From positions 2,976,001-3,040,000 of the forward strand of contig NZ_JAWQJT010000001.1 of the NCBI RefSeq assembly GCF_033441515.1: a stretch of DNA of 64,000 bases. The letters run 5' to 3'. Numbering within the stretch: the stretch's first letter is position 1; each line of letters begins with the position of its first letter. Shown piece after piece: positions 45,197 through 53,186 of this stretch. Made by a program: the position numbers and the translations under genes. Source of the stretch: Amycolatopsis solani. Its GTDB lineage: Bacteria > Actinomycetota > Actinomycetes > Mycobacteriales > Pseudonocardiaceae. The notes under the pieces were generated by a model, which made no database searches, had not been told where the DNA came from, and worked only from the letters and a program-made list of their open reading frames with translations.

Positions 45197-47350
45197 TCAG
45201 GACGCCGCGCCCGCCGGGCGTCTGGCGGGCAGCAGCGTGCCGGCCGCGGCGAGCAGGGCGAACGCCGCCGTCACCGCGTGCAGCGTGACGCCGAGGAAGC
45301 CGGGCGTGCTGCCGTCGGCGGCGAACAGCAGCGAGGGCGCGCAGGCGAGCGCCGTGGCCAGCCAGGTGCCGGTTGCCGCGCCCGCCCCGATCCGGATCGT
45401 GTGCAGCAGGAAGACCCCGAGGAGCAGGTGCACCAGGCTCTGGATCGGGTCGAGCCGGAGGCCGAGCAGGTCGGCGTCGGCGGCCACCCCGCCGAAGCGG
45501 GTCAGCGCGAAGCCGAACACGCCGAGCATCGCGTAGCCGATGCCGAGCGCGGCCGCGGCCCTGGTCAGCACCGCCGTCCGGCGGCCGGGGAGGTCGGCGG
45601 CGCGCGGTGCCCGCGCGCCGTGGGTGTGCCGCTCGAACCACCAGAAGACGACGGTCGCGGGCACCGCGAGCAGGCCGACCGCGACCAGCGTCCGCGGCCG
45701 GACCAGCCAGCTCAGCCCGTCGGCGATCCGCCCCGGCAGGTAGACGACGGCGACGAGCAGCAGCATCGCGGCGAGGAAGGCCAGGTAGAGGCTCATCGGC
45801 GCGCGCACGACGAACCGGCAGGCGGTGGCGACGCCGGGCCGCGCGGCGAGACGCGCCAGCGGGACGGCGAAGAGCCCGAGCAGGCCGAGCTGGACCAGGC
45901 CGAGCAGCAGCACGCCCCACGGCGGCGCCGACAACGCCGCCGGGGCGCCCGGGCTGCCGAGCAGGACGGGTGGCCCGTCCCGCAGGACGCTCGCCACGAC
46001 CAGTCCCGCGACCCCGGTCGCGGCGGCCACGGCGAGCAGGCGACGCGACGGGCGTACGCCGTCAGCGTGCGCGAAGGCGAGTTGCTGGGCGAGGAGCGCG
46101 AGGGCGAACGTCGCCGCGTAGCGGGGCAAGGGCGAGCCGGTCGCGCCGGCGGCCACCTCGCCGCCGACGACCAGCGCGAGCAGGCCGGCGGCCGCGCTCA
46201 CCGGCGCCCGGCGGTGCAGGGCCAGCAGCGCCGGCGCGCAGACGATCGTCAGCAGGTAGACCCCGAGCAGCCAGAGCGGGTGCAGCGCGATCCGCATGAC
46301 CGTGGCCGTCGTCCCGGACGGGCTGCCGAGCAGTTCGAGCGCGAGCGGCGTCAGCAGCGCGACGACGGCGAAGATCAACGCGGGGCGCAGCAGCGGGCTC
46401 GCGCGTTCGGCCAGGAAGTGGCGGTAGCCGCCGCCCCGCTCCTGTTCGGCGCGCCAGCCGGCGGCGTTGGCGTGGCCGCCGGCGAAGAAGATCAGTGGGG
46501 CGAGCTGGGTGAGCCAGGTGAGCGGCCACCACGCCGTCTCGGCGGCCCCTGCCCAGTGCGCCAGCGCCGTCAGGGACTCGCCGACGAGCAGGAGGACGAC
46601 GCCGGCGGCGCCGAGCAGCGCCCAGCGGCTGACGTCGACGGGCGTGGGTGCGGGTGCGGTCCGCCGGGGTTCGCGGCGGGCCCGCAGCCAGCCGCGCAGC
46701 CGGAACACGAGCAGGCAGGCGATCACGAGCACCCCGGCGACCATCGGCCCGATGGGGTCACCGACCGGCGGGCCCCAGCGCTGGTGCCACGAGTTGACGA
46801 CCAGGCCCGCGGAGTAGAGCGACGCGACCACCCGGCAGGTGAGCGCGGAGTTCATCGGGTTGAGGTCGCAGGCGTGGTGCATGTCGGTGGAGAGCCGGTC
46901 GTCGAGCGCCGCCCGGACCTCCGGGCCGAGCGGGTGGCCCTTGCGGTCGGCGTACCGCAGCAGGTCGTAGCCGAGGTCGTGCGCCTTGCACGGCACGGCG
47001 TAGTCCCACTTGGTGTTGTCGTCACCCCACGGCGTCGAGCACCCGCCGTCGACGTGGACGGCGCGGACGGTGCCGTCGCGCGCGGTCATCGCACCCGGGG
47101 TGACGCCGCTGAGCGCGGTGAAGTCCTTCGGCAGTTCCGCGAGCGCGTCGGGGTGCGGGCCGGGGTGCACAAGCGCGTCGATGGCGTTCTGCGCGGCGAG
47201 CACGTCCCCGGTCGGCGGCCCCTGATCGGGCGGCGACGGCGGGCGCGACGCGATCAGCCCGAACGCGAAGACGACCAGCAGCACGAGCATCAGCCACCCG
47301 GACGTCGACCAAGGTCGGCGGCGACGCGGCGGCACGGGCTCGGCTGGCAT
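45197..47350 (-). CDS. Prokaryotic phospholipase A2 domain fused to a polytopic acyltransferase-like membrane protein
   Basis: 717 residues from ATG 47350. After one N-terminal membrane helix (about 18-36) comes an extracytoplasmic domain of prokaryotic PLA2 type. It carries the catalytic His124-Asp125 in PCKAHDLGYDLLRYADRKG and a second Asp/Cys region, DRLSTDMHHACDL. From about residue 190 the rest has about 12 transmembrane segments with an acyltransferase-3-like arrangement, and a final segment, LLGLRLDPIQSLVHLLLGVFLL, of DUF4383 character. The combination suggests lipid cleavage and acyl transfer at the outer face of the membrane; this is inference. It is divergent from the glycine-rich gene. 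Confidence 0.78.
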   Translation of the reverse strand: MPAEPVPPRRRRPWSTSGWLMLVLLVVFAFGLIASRPPSPPDQGPPTGDVLAAQNAIDALVHPGPHPDALAELPKDFTALSGVTPGAMTARDGTVRAVHVDGGCSTPWGDDNTKWDYAVPCKAHDLGYDLLRYADRKGHPLGPEVRAALDDRLSTDMHHACDLNPMNSALTCRVVASLYSAGLVVNSWHQRWGPPVGDPIGPMVAGVLVIACLLVFRLRGWLRARREPRRTAPAPTPVDVSRWALLGAAGVVLLLVGESLTALAHWAGAAETAWWPLTWLTQLAPLIFFAGGHANAAGWRAEQERGGGYRHFLAERASPLLRPALIFAVVALLTPLALELLGSPSGTTATVMRIALHPLWLLGVYLLTIVCAPALLALHRRAPVSAAAGLLALVVGGEVAAGATGSPLPRYAATFALALLAQQLAFAHADGVRPSRRLLAVAAATGVAGLVVASVLRDGPPVLLGSPGAPAALSAPPWGVLLLGLVQLGLLGLFAVPLARLAARPGVATACRFVVRAPMSLYLAFLAAMLLLVAVVYLPGRIADGLSWLVRPRTLVAVGLLAVPATVVFWWFERHTHGARAPRAADLPGRRTAVLTRAAAALGIGYAMLGVFGFALTRFGGVAADADLLGLRLDPIQSLVHLLLGVFLLHTIRIGAGAATGTWLATALACAPSLLFAADGSTPGFLGVTLHAVTAAFALLAAAGTLLPARRPAGAAS

Positions 47351-47516
47351 GGGGTCCAGGGTGCCAGTCCGGTGCCGGGCCCGGCATGGGGACAACCCCA
47401 GTGTCGCGGCGCGGGTTTCCCCTAAGCTGCCCGATCGGCCGCCCGATCTCCTCTTCCCGCCCGCATGCGGATCGGTGACGCTGTCCCCGGGGGCGCGGTG
47501 ACCAGGAGGGCGTGCG

Positions 47517-48875
47517 GTGAGCTCGACCGATCCCGGAGTACCGGTGGAGAACACGGTGCGGGCGTTGCGCTCGCTGGCTCCCGGCGCGGTGCTGCGCGAA
47601 CCCCGGAGCCCGGACCTGCGCGCGCTGGCGCGGGCGTTGCGCTCGCGATCACCGGCCGAGCTGGCCCGGGCTTGCCCGGGCGCGGTCGCGCGGGTGGTGC
47701 TGGCGGGGCAGTTGAGCGCCCTCGGCCAGGCGATGACGGGCGTGTACGGCCCGGACGGCAGCTGCCCGGAGGCGGCGAGACTGGTCCGGGCGGCGCGGTA
47801 CAGCCGGAGGTGGGGGCGGGTGGGCCCGTTGCTGGACCGGCTCCGCGGCGAACCGGGGTTGCGAGCGGCGGCGCTGGGGTGGGCTGGGGTGAGCGGGTGC
47901 CGGTTGCTGGCGGATGAGCTGCTGGGGTTGCCGTTGGTACCGGCAGTGGAGGACGGGCGCCGGGCGGCGGAACTGGCGGTGGCGGCGGTGGTGCCACGGC
48001 TGGCGTTGGGGGATCTGGGGCTGGGTGAGGCTGGCGGGGAGGGCGGCTCGGTCCTGGGGGATGGGCTTGGGTCGGGCGGGCCGGGTGGTCCGGTGGCGGG
48101 TGGTGGCGTGGGGAGTGGGCTTGGGCCGGGCGGTCCGGCGGCGGGTGGGCTTGGACCTGGTGAGCCAGCGGCGGGTGGCGCGGGGGGCGAACGCGACCCG
48201 GGCGGTTCGGCGCTGGGCGGCGGACCCGGGTCGGGTGAGCTCGCGGGGAGTGGGCTTGCGTCAGGTGGGCCGGTGGCGGGCAATGTCGGCGGAGTGGGGA
48301 CCGGACCCGAGCAGGGCGATCCGGCGGTGGGCGGCGGACCCGGGTCGGGCGGCCGGGCGGCGGCTGGCGAACCCGGGTCGGGCGGGCCGGCGGCGGGTTG
48401 CGCCGGTGGCGCGGGGGCTGGGCCGGCGCCGCGCGATGCAGGTGCGGGGAGGGGACCAGCGTCGGACCGCGGTCATCACCCCGCCGACCCTCGTCCGCTC
48501 CGGGCTGCCGGTGCCTTCCTCCGCGTTCGGGCGCTCCACCTAGGCGCGCTCGGCTTCCGCGTCGACATCGACGCCGATCCGCCCGTCGACCTCGCTCTCG
48601 ACGACGAAGGGACGACCCTTCGCGCGCTCTGGTGGAACGGGCTGGGCCGGGTGGCCGACGACCTCGGGCACGAGTACCTCGTCCTCGCCAAGGACCACGC
48701 AGGGACCGGGACCGTCCGGCACTGGTGCCATCCGCGGCCCGCGGCCGGGGCTCGGTTTCTGCGGCTCGAGTCCGCCGGTTATCGCGGGGAGCTGCTGCGG
48801 CTCGCTCCCACCGCCGCTCGGGCCTGTGCTGACGTGCTCGTGAAGCTCGAGCTCACGGTGCCGCTGGGGGCGTGA
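47517..48875 (+). CDS. Hypothetical protein with long glycine-rich low-complexity insert
   Basis: 452 residues from GTG 47517. N-terminal part (about 1-170) is a helical, Leu/Arg/Ala-rich domain. The middle (about 171-333) is a Gly/Ala/Pro/Ser region with degenerate repeats of GSGGPAAGG type. The C-terminal part (about 335-452) is folded: FLRVRALHLGALGFRVDIDADPPVDLALDDEGTTLRALWWNG. No recognised domain. The low-complexity middle could be a linker that expanded by repeat slippage; its DNA is likewise repetitive and G-rich. Its end overlaps the GGDEF gene by 23 bases. Confidence 0.65.
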   Translation: MSSTDPGVPVENTVRALRSLAPGAVLREPRSPDLRALARALRSRSPAELARACPGAVARVVLAGQLSALGQAMTGVYGPDGSCPEAARLVRAARYSRRWGRVGPLLDRLRGEPGLRAAALGWAGVSGCRLLADELLGLPLVPAVEDGRRAAELAVAAVVPRLALGDLGLGEAGGEGGSVLGDGLGSGGPGGPVAGGGVGSGLGPGGPAAGGLGPGEPAAGGAGGERDPGGSALGGGPGSGELAGSGLASGGPVAGNVGGVGTGPEQGDPAVGGGPGSGGRAAAGEPGSGGPAAGCAGGAGAGPAPRDAGAGRGPASDRGHHPADPRPLRAAGAFLRVRALHLGALGFRVDIDADPPVDLALDDEGTTLRALWWNGLGRVADDLGHEYLVLAKDHAGTGTVRHWCHPRPAAGARFLRLESAGYRGELLRLAPTAARACADVLVKLELTVPLGA

Positions 48876-50265
48876 GCGTGTCCGGGGCGAAGCAGACCTG
48901 GTCGCGGCCGTTCTCCTTGGCCAGGTAGACCGCCGCGTCCGCGGACTGGAGGAGGCGCTCCAGGGTGTCGCCGTGGCGGGGGTGGCGGGCTACTCCGATC
49001 GACGTCGTGCGGTCCGCGATCGTCGCCGGGTCGCCGCGTTTGTCCGTGGTCACGATGTGCAACTTCGCAATCGCGGCGCGTATCCGCTCGGCCGCGTCCC
49101 AGGTGGCCTCTTCGTCGATGTCCGGGAGCAGAATGAGGAATTCCTCACCGCCGAAACGGCCGACCAAGTCGCTCGGTCTCGTCACTTCGTCGAGCGTTTG
49201 CGCAACGGTGCGGAGCACGTCGTCGCCCGCCGGATGTCCATAGGTGTCGTTAATCCACTTGAAGTGGTCGAGATCGACCATCAGGAGTGCCAGCTGATCA
49301 CTCGATCGTGCGGTCCGTTCCAGCGCGCGCTCCGCCGACTCCGACCAGCCGCGCATGTTGAGAATGCCCGTTTTCGGGTCGGTCCGGACGTCGTTCTGGA
49401 GCTGGTCGAGTTCCGCGAGCCGATTGAAGACCACGGTGGCGACCGCCATCACCACGACCATCGGCGGGACGACGGCGAGCAGAATCGCGGTCACCGCGCC
49501 GAGGCCGACGGTGATCGCTTCGAGCATGTTGTCGGCCGGGCTGCCCAGGACGTTACGCACGGTGGGCTCGGAGGACATGCCGAGCGCGAGTGCCCCGCCG
49601 ACGTAGACGATCTGGATCGCCTCGTAGATCGCGGCGGTGACGACGATCGCGCCGAACTCGGCGAGGAAGTCGGCCCAGCCGGTGCCCAGGAAATGGGGGC
49701 CGAGCGCGGTGTAGGTGAGGTGCGCGAGCACCGCCGCGAGACCGTGCGTGATCGACGAGAAAATGAAGTTGTGGGCCGGGCGGCGGGCGATGAACCAATG
49801 CTGGAGCCGGACCACGAAGATGACGAGCAACGTCAGGGGAACCGGCAGGATCATCGCCGCGGAAAACGTCCACACGGCGGTGAGGTCGATCAGCACCGTC
49901 TTTTTGCGGTTCCGGCGCCTTTCCTCCTGGCGCTGGGTGAGCTGAATGTGCACGGTGGCGCCGGCGGCGAGGATTCCGAAGTTCAGCCAATCGCGGGAAA
50001 CGAGCGCCTGTGAATGGGCGAGCGAAATGGCGAGAACGGCGATGGCCAATCCCTCGCTGCCCAGCATGAAAGCGATGACGCGGGGGCGGCGCCGCCAGAG
50101 CGCCCAGTTCCGCGGCGAGTACGGGTGCTCGCGCCAGACCGTCCGGGGTGGACCACCGGGCGTGGTCGGCTGGTCCGGCTGTTCGTGCGGCGACGGCGGC
50201 CGCGGCCGGTCGTCGGCCGGGGGTTCGCCGGCGCCGGTCGCGGCGTCGTCTGGTCCGGGATGCAA
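48853..50265 (-). CDS. Membrane-bound GGDEF diguanylate cyclase
   Basis: 470 residues from TTG 50265, supported by the perfect Shine-Dalgarno AAGGAGGT at 50272-50279. About six transmembrane helices (about 60-240) form a MASE-type sensor. The C-terminal GGDEF domain carries RFGGEEFLILL (active site GGEEF at about 368) and the inhibitory I-site RPSD five residues before it. It makes cyclic di-GMP, which in actinomycetes controls development, often through BldD. No EAL domain is present. It lies next to the micro-ORF array. Confidence 0.93.
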   Translation of the reverse strand: MHPGPDDAATGAGEPPADDRPRPPSPHEQPDQPTTPGGPPRTVWREHPYSPRNWALWRRRPRVIAFMLGSEGLAIAVLAISLAHSQALVSRDWLNFGILAAGATVHIQLTQRQEERRRNRKKTVLIDLTAVWTFSAAMILPVPLTLLVIFVVRLQHWFIARRPAHNFIFSSITHGLAAVLAHLTYTALGPHFLGTGWADFLAEFGAIVVTAAIYEAIQIVYVGGALALGMSSEPTVRNVLGSPADNMLEAITVGLGAVTAILLAVVPPMVVVMAVATVVFNRLAELDQLQNDVRTDPKTGILNMRGWSESAERALERTARSSDQLALLMVDLDHFKWINDTYGHPAGDDVLRTVAQTLDEVTRPSDLVGRFGGEEFLILLPDIDEEATWDAAERIRAAIAKLHIVTTDKRGDPATIADRTTSIGVARHPRHGDTLERLLQSADAAVYLAKENGRDQVCFAPDTLTPPAAP

Positions 50266-50312
50266 TTGGTCACCTCCTTTCCAGCCTACTTCGGGTCTTG
50301 AGTAATCTCATC

Positions 50313-50353
50313 GGTACCTGCCAGAGTGTTCACGCATTCCCTTGGCGGGTACC
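50313..50353. promoter_or_regulatory. Imperfect inverted repeat upstream of the GGDEF gene and micro-ORFs
   Basis: GGTACCTGCCA (50313-50323) and TGGCGGGTACC (50343-50353) are complementary with one mismatch and a 19-base spacer. It lies 48 bases upstream of the GGDEF start and about 95 bases upstream of the first micro-ORF, so it could be a shared operator for divergent transcription or an RNA hairpin. Confidence 0.45.
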
Positions 50354-50446
50354 ATCCCACTGCAACGGAACTGCCGAGTCCTCGGTGGAACTGCCGGGAA
50401 CGCGGACCAAAAGCATCTTCAGGCTCCCCACACGGAGGTGGCACCG

Positions 50447-50467
50447 TTGACCAACCGCGATCTCTGA
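50447..50467 (+). CDS. Micro-ORF 1, hexapeptide Met-Thr-Asn-Arg-Asp-Leu
   Basis: TTG ACC AAC CGC GAT CTC TGA, preceded by GGAGG at 50434-50438 (8 bases). First of three tandem copies with the same plan on the plus strand, in a 346-base stretch otherwise without genes. Codon-level comparison with copies 2 and 3 favours translation: the last four residues are identical though codons differ at silent positions. No downstream plus-strand gene follows within 1.6 kb, so it is not a simple leader peptide. Function unknown. Confidence 0.6.
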   Translation: MTNRDL

Positions 50468-50512
50468 TGAGCCGTCGAATTGTCCTCCCCGATTACCCGA
50501 GAGGTGGCGACC

Positions 50513-50533
50513 GTGCGCAACCGCGACCTGTGA
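50513..50533 (+). CDS. Micro-ORF 2, hexapeptide Met-Arg-Asn-Arg-Asp-Leu
   Basis: GTG CGC AAC CGC GAC CTG TGA, preceded by AGAGG at 50500-50504 and the same TGGC spacer as copies 1 and 3. It starts 66 bases after copy 1. Relative to copy 1 it differs at the start codon (GTG for TTG), at codon 2 (Arg for Thr), and silently at codons 5 and 6. Bases between copies are unrelated. Confidence 0.6.
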   Translation: MRNRDL

Positions 50534-50582
50534 CCGACTGAATACCATTCATGATCTTCACTGCACGGAGAGGTGGCTTCCG

Positions 50583-50603
50583 ATGGCCAACCGTGACCTC
50601 TGA
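50583..50603 (+). CDS. Micro-ORF 3, hexapeptide Met-Ala-Asn-Arg-Asp-Leu
   Basis: ATG GCC AAC CGT GAC CTC TGA, preceded by GGAGAGG at 50567-50573 (9 bases). It starts 70 bases after copy 2. Start codon is ATG; codon 4 is CGT where the others have CGC. It ends 9 bases before the stop of the convergent MFS transporter gene. Confidence 0.6.
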   Translation: MANRDL

Positions 50604-50612
50604 AACCCCGGC

Positions 50613-51827
50613 TCATGACGGCCGCGGTTCCGGCTCGCCGCCGCCCACCCGGCGCCAGGCGAACCCCACCGGGACGGCCAGCAGCAGTCCCACCGCACCG
50701 GCGAGCGCGATCGTCGCGTTCGCGGAACCAAGGCCCTGGGCGGCCAGCCCGCCGATGCCGACGCCCACCCCCTGCGCGACCCGCAGCCCGGTCCGGTACA
50801 GCCCGCCGGCGCTGCCCCGGATGTCGTTGGGCACCCACGTGATGAACGTGGCGGACACCGTGATGACGTACGCGCCGGTCGCACCGGCCAGCGCGAGCAG
50901 GACCAGCGCGAGCACCAGGTTCGGGTGCAGCGCGAACGCCGCGAGCGCGGCCAGCGGCAACGCGGCCAGTACGCCCAGCAGCTTGCGGCGGTGCTCCGTC
51001 GAGACGAACCGCGACAGCAGGAACGTCCCGACCACGAACCCCAGCGGATCGGCGGCCAGCAGCCAGCCGACGGCCTGGTCACCCGCGCCCAGCTGCGCGG
51101 CGAGCGGCGCGGCCAGCCCCTCCGGGATCACCGCCAGGCCGACGAGCCAGGACAGGTAGAGCAGCACCCGCAGCCGTTCGTCGCCGAAAACCTGCCTCAC
51201 GGCGCCGAACCACGGTGCGTTCCCGTTCCCCGCGGCCGGGCGCCGCCGCATCATCAGCCGCACGGCGACGGCGGCGACCAGGAACGTCAGCGCGTCGATC
51301 GCCAGCGCCCACGACGTCCCGATCCCGGTGACCAGCAGCCCGCCGACGGCGAGCCCGGCCAGCATGGCCGTGTTGTTCGTGATCCCGCGCAGGTCCTGGC
51401 TCTGCAGGTAGACGTCGTCGTCGGTGAAGATCTCCCGGCCGAGCGCGTTCTGCGCCGCGTTGCACGGCGCGTTCGCCAGCCGGGCGAAGACGAACAGGAC
51501 GAACAGCCAGCCCATCGGCATCCCGGGCACGGCCATCAGCCCGATCAGCCCGGCCTGCGCGAGCGAGCCGGTCGCGAGCACCGCGCGGCGGGGGAACCGG
51601 TCGGCGAGTTGCGACAGCCCGAGCCCGCCGGCGAGCGCGGGCAGGAACGTCAGGGAGTAGACGGCGGCGGAGAGCAGCGGCGACCCGGTCCGGTCGAAGA
51701 TCAGGATGGCGAGGGCGACGATGGTCAGCTGGTCGCCGAGCATCGACTGGGTTTCGGCGAACCACAGCGCGCGGAACTCGCGGTTGGCCAGGACGGCCCG
51801 CAGCCGCGGTGTCGCGCGCGTCGTCAC
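50613..51827 (-). CDS. MFS transporter
   Basis: 404 residues from GTG 51827. Twelve hydrophobic segments of the major facilitator superfamily, of the EntS-like 'MFS_3' type (LWFAETQSMLGDQLTIVALAILIF at the start, LADRFPRRAVLA between helices 2 and 3). Likely an exporter of a small hydrophobic molecule driven by proton exchange. ATG 51860 would add 11 residues without a better ribosome binding site. Next to the micro-ORFs on the opposite strand. Confidence 0.88.
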   Translation of the reverse strand: MTTRATPRLRAVLANREFRALWFAETQSMLGDQLTIVALAILIFDRTGSPLLSAAVYSLTFLPALAGGLGLSQLADRFPRRAVLATGSLAQAGLIGLMAVPGMPMGWLFVLFVFARLANAPCNAAQNALGREIFTDDDVYLQSQDLRGITNNTAMLAGLAVGGLLVTGIGTSWALAIDALTFLVAAVAVRLMMRRRPAAGNGNAPWFGAVRQVFGDERLRVLLYLSWLVGLAVIPEGLAAPLAAQLGAGDQAVGWLLAADPLGFVVGTFLLSRFVSTEHRRKLLGVLAALPLAALAAFALHPNLVLALVLLALAGATGAYVITVSATFITWVPNDIRGSAGGLYRTGLRVAQGVGVGIGGLAAQGLGSANATIALAGAVGLLLAVPVGFAWRRVGGGEPEPRPS

Positions 51828-52212
51828 CTCGTAACCACCGTCCCCCGATCGAGTGAACATGGACCGTCCGCATTGTGCCTCGCCAGTGACGACCCCGTCC
51901 GGGGGAGTCACCGCTGACCTCCCGGAAGCACTAACAGTATGGCGCCGACTACGCGCCGATGTCCTCGGAACGGACGCCACTCACCCCGTCGAGGGGCCGA
52001 TCGGGTCACCCCCGAAGAGGCGGTGGACGGTGGCTCTGACCGGTGCGCGGGTACCTCCGGACTGATCGAACCGGATTCGCTCGGCGCAAGGCGGCCGCCG
52101 CTCGTCGTCGGGGCGCTGCCCCGCTGGGCCGGATGGGCCAAGACTGGACTCAGAGCCGGCCGGGGTGGACGGGACGCGCGCGCCGCCGGCGCCGCAGAGC
52201 GGGGAGTGGACG
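51828..52212. other. 385-base divergent intergenic region, no gene seen
   Basis: Lies between the MFS gene (leftward) and the short-chain dehydrogenase gene (rightward). Open frames crossing it are out of register with either gene and have no family resemblance. It should contain two promoters. A possible -10-like AACAGTATGG occurs near 51935, but no -35 partner is convincing. Confidence 0.5.
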
Positions 52213-53112
52213 ATGGACGGGTTGATGCAAGGCAAAGCGGTCGTGGTGACCGGCGCCGGCCGGGGTCTCGGCGAGGCGTTCGCGGTGCACGTCGCCCGCG
52301 CGGGCGGCGCGGTGGTCGTCAACGACATCGACGTCGAACTGGCCGAGCGGACGGCGGAGAGCATCCGGGCGCACGGCGGACTGGCCGTCGCCAGCGGGCA
52401 CAGCGTGGCCGAAGCGGGGCAGGCGCAGGAGATCGTCGACCTGTGCGTCAAGGAGTTCGGCGGGATCGACGGGCTGGTCAACAACGCCGGGCTGAACTAC
52501 GAGGCACTGCCCTGGGAGGACGACGCCGAGCAGGCGCGCGAGCTCGTCGCCGTCAACGTCATGGGCGTGGTGAACACCGGGCTGGCCGCGATCAAGGCGA
52601 TGGTCGGCGCGGGCACCGGCGGGTCGATCGTCAACATCTCCTCGGGCGCCTCGCTCGGGCAGCGCAAGCTCGGCGTGTACGCGGCGAGCAAGGGCGCGGT
52701 CGCGTCGCTGACCTACTCCTGGGCGCTCGACCTCGAGGAGCAGGGCATCCGCGTCAACGCCGTCTGCCCGCTCGCGCACACGCGCATGGTGTGGAAGTCC
52801 GAGCGCTCGTTGCGCGCCTGCCCGCCGGACCGCACGCCGGCCCGGATCGCCCCGGTCGTGCTGTTCCTGCTCGGCGCGGGCTCGCACGGGATCACCGGCC
52901 AGATGATCCGGTGCAACGGCCCGCAGCTGCACGTCATGGGCCAGCCGTTCCTCAAGCAGCCGATCCTCGAGCGCGAGGTGTGGGACACCGAGACGGTGCA
53001 GAAGGCGTTCGACGAGGTGTTCTCCGCCCACCTGGAGAACTACGGCCTGGAAAAGCGCGTCCCGCCGCGGCTGCGCAAGTGGACGGAGTCGACCTCACCC
53101 CGCACGGCTTGA
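52213..53112 (+). CDS. Short-chain dehydrogenase/reductase
   Basis: 299 residues from ATG 52213, with GGGGAG eight bases upstream. Classical SDR: cofactor motif VVVTGAGRGLGEAF (TGxxxGxG), NNAG in GLVNNAGLNYE, catalytic Ser in IVNISSGAS, and YAASK (Tyr and Lys) in GVYAASKGAV. The C-terminal 70 residues are longer than in minimal SDRs. The resemblance to multifunctional beta-oxidation-type SDRs and the convergent acyl-CoA ligase suggest lipid or steroid chemistry, but the substrate is open. Confidence 0.9.
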   Translation: MDGLMQGKAVVVTGAGRGLGEAFAVHVARAGGAVVVNDIDVELAERTAESIRAHGGLAVASGHSVAEAGQAQEIVDLCVKEFGGIDGLVNNAGLNYEALPWEDDAEQARELVAVNVMGVVNTGLAAIKAMVGAGTGGSIVNISSGASLGQRKLGVYAASKGAVASLTYSWALDLEEQGIRVNAVCPLAHTRMVWKSERSLRACPPDRTPARIAPVVLFLLGAGSHGITGQMIRCNGPQLHVMGQPFLKQPILEREVWDTETVQKAFDEVFSAHLENYGLEKRVPPRLRKWTESTSPRTA

Positions 53113-53117
53113 CCGAA

Positions 53118-53176
53118 GGCGGCACTTTCATAGGGAAAGTGCCGCCTCCCGGTGTGGAGCTTTCGTAGGGAAAGTG
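53118..53176. terminator. Hairpin pair with the CTTTCATAGGGAAAG repeat
   Basis: GGCGGCACTTTC (53118-53129) pairs perfectly with GAAAGTGCCGCC (53135-53146) around the loop ATAGG; a second copy of the core, CTTTCGTAGGGAAAGTG, follows at 53160-53176. It separates the convergent SDR and acyl-CoA ligase genes, so it can stop transcription from both sides. Same sequence family as the element at 16638-16694. Confidence 0.75.
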
Positions 53177-53186
53177 ACGCGAGGGG

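Noticed and set aside
45278..47425. A 715-codon plus-strand open frame opposite the phospholipase/acyltransferase gene.
   Set aside because: The minus-strand gene has clear membrane segments and a catalytic motif; the opposite frame is Arg/Gln/Gly-rich with no domain.
50447..50603. The micro-ORFs as a leader peptide controlling a downstream gene by attenuation.
   Set aside because: No plus-strand gene follows; the next genes on that side are antisense, and the peptides lack a run of one codon typical of attenuators.
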